Source: Gordonibacter massiliensis (ex Traore et al. 2017)
GTDB lineage: Bacteria; Actinomycetota; Coriobacteriia; Coriobacteriales; Eggerthellaceae
Direction of reading: 5' to 3'
Assembly (NCBI GenBank): GCA_900170005.1
Contig: LT827128.1
Span: 2,910,168-2,974,167 of the forward strand
DNA length: 64,000 bases
Below, piece by piece: positions 63,255-64,000 of the stretch. A program made the position numbers and the translations under genes. Below the pieces are notes generated by a model. The model searched no databases and was not told the origin of the DNA. It worked only from the letters and a program-made list of their open reading frames with translations. Every line of letters starts with the position of its first letter. Positions within the stretch are counted from its first letter, which is position 1.

Positions 63255-63741
63255 GCGCGCTTCTCCGCCGCAGGCGTCGGGCGGCGGCCGTTCTGGCGGC
63301 GCTGCTCGCGCTGGCGCTTGCGGCGGATGCGGTGCTGAAGGCCGAACGCCCGGGCGTGGCGCACGAAGCGGCGGCCCTGGCGGCGGACGGATGGGACGCG
63401 CGCGGGCTCCTCGCGTTCGGCGAAGGGGAAGGGGCGGCGGGGGATGCGAACGACGCGTATGCGGTCGAGCCGCTGCCCGAGGGCTTCGCCGAAGAGGTGA
63501 TGCCGCTTGACGGGTACGCCGACGTGCGGGTGACGCGGAGCCGGCGCGTGCGTTCGAGGAGGTGCGAAGAGCGCTGTGCGAACGCGGTTGGACGTCGGTG
63601 CCCTCGGGCAGCGATGCGGGCGGCTCGTTCGTGAAACGCGCGGGGCCGCGCACGTGGGCCTACGTCGCGTGCGTGCGGACGGGAGAGACGACGAGCGTCG
63701 TCGTGCAGTGCGCGGCGACCGATGGGAAAGGACGAGCATGA
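63251..63741 (+). pseudogene. Tad-locus hypothetical protein interrupted by a one-base frameshift
   Basis: From GTG 63251 the frame encodes a signal-like helix (AAAVLAALLALALAADAVLK) and reaches GYADVRV near residue 93, then turns into an Arg-rich run and stops at 63634. In the -1 frame from about 63529 the sequence continues sensibly: GDAEPARAFEEVRRALCERG, WTSVPSGSDAGGSFVKRAGP, RTWAYVACVRTGETTSVVVQ, CAATDGKGRA, stop 63739-63741, which overlaps the next ATG. Restoring one G in the GGG at 63528-63530 would give one protein of about 163 residues. No family recognised. Confidence 0.6.
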
Positions 63742-64000
63742 TGGAGAAAGCGGAAGTCGGCACGCGAGACCTCGCGTGCCGGAAGGGGACTGCTTCGAGC
63801 GAGAGGCGCGTGGCGAAGAGGGCTCCGGAAGGATTGGGGAGGCGGCGGTCGGAGAAACCGGAGAGGGTCACGGTTTCCGCAAATTCCGAGCAAGCGAAGC
63901 GCTTGGAGAAGCGCACGGCGCTCACGCTGGCCACGCGCGGGAGGCGCAAGGCGGCCGGTCTGCTGTTCACCGGGCCGAACGACAAGGCGTTGCTGCTGGT
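63738..64000 (+). CDS. Start of an unidentified gene, cut by the window end
   Basis: ATG 63738 (or 63741) follows GGAAAGGACG, in a 4-bp overlap with the restored frame of the previous gene. The 87 visible residues are highly basic at first (MMEKAEVGTRDLACRKGTAS, RRVAKRAPEGLGRRRSEKPE) and end RTALTLATRGRRKAAGLLFT GPNDKALLL. No domain can be named; the frame is open to the last base. Its place suggests that it belongs to the Tad operon. Confidence 0.5.
   Translation, partial: MMEKAEVGTRDLACRKGTASSERRVAKRAPEGLGRRRSEKPERVTVSANSEQAKRLEKRTALTLATRGRRKAAGLLFTGPNDKALLL

Overview
The window is GC-rich chromosomal DNA with dense, short-spaced genes. Its content includes several DMSO-reductase-family molybdenum enzymes with TAT signals, membrane-embedded LuxR-type regulators, a ferredoxin-dependent 2-oxoacid oxidoreductase, a Tad/Flp pilus locus, and a surface protein with a sortase-like tail. 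This combination suggests an anaerobic gut actinobacterium of the Coriobacteriia, close to Eggerthella or Gordonibacter. The assignment is inferred from gene content, not from a search.

Layout. 52-9683: phenylacetate-CoA-ligase-family enzyme, a LysR effector domain without HTH, a MOP-type flippase, a translationally coupled PorG/D-PorA-PorB oxidoreductase, and YaaA. 10129-16343: a Ser/Thr kinase with an FHA protein, a winged-helix remnant, leuS, and an OYE-family reductase. 16555-17235: a YdcF/SanA-like protein. 17306-36389: three molybdopterin oxidoreductase modules, each with a catalytic subunit, an FeS electron-transfer subunit and an NrfD-type anchor, two of them with TorD-like chaperones, plus two LuxR proteins with multi-TM sensor halves. 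37055-39117: an MFS exporter coupled to a CBS protein. 39148-43953: a TAT-exported alkylsulfatase-like metallo-beta-lactamase lipoprotein and a large unknown surface protein. 44114-51401: a MalT-type regulator, a MacB-like ABC transporter, and an HTH-less relative of the membrane LuxR proteins. 51704-53259: ferritin, then a decayed integrative element between a tRNA-Val gene and a 45-bp copy of its 3' half, holding a candidate type I toxin-antitoxin. 53780-64000: a Tad locus (CpaB, CpaE, CpaF, TadB, TadC, Flp, TadE/TadG-like proteins) running off the window.

Main result. The first molybdenum enzyme (19614-22712, minus) is one reading frame interrupted only by a TGA at 21936-21938. That TGA falls exactly where a paralogue in this window (33123-36389) has the Cys that ligates molybdenum, and a hairpin follows 14 nt downstream. 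I read it as a selenocysteine-containing reductase.

Second theme. Palindromic repeats have invaded genes. One 111-bp in-frame insertion flanked by 19-bp direct repeats extends the PorG/D C-terminus. A nested-hairpin element supplies the last 60 or so residues of PorA and recurs in the 2.3-2.46 kb gap. Another repeat supplies the stop codon of a TorD gene. Further perfect palindromes lie just upstream of the Flp pilin gene, whose start is abnormal.
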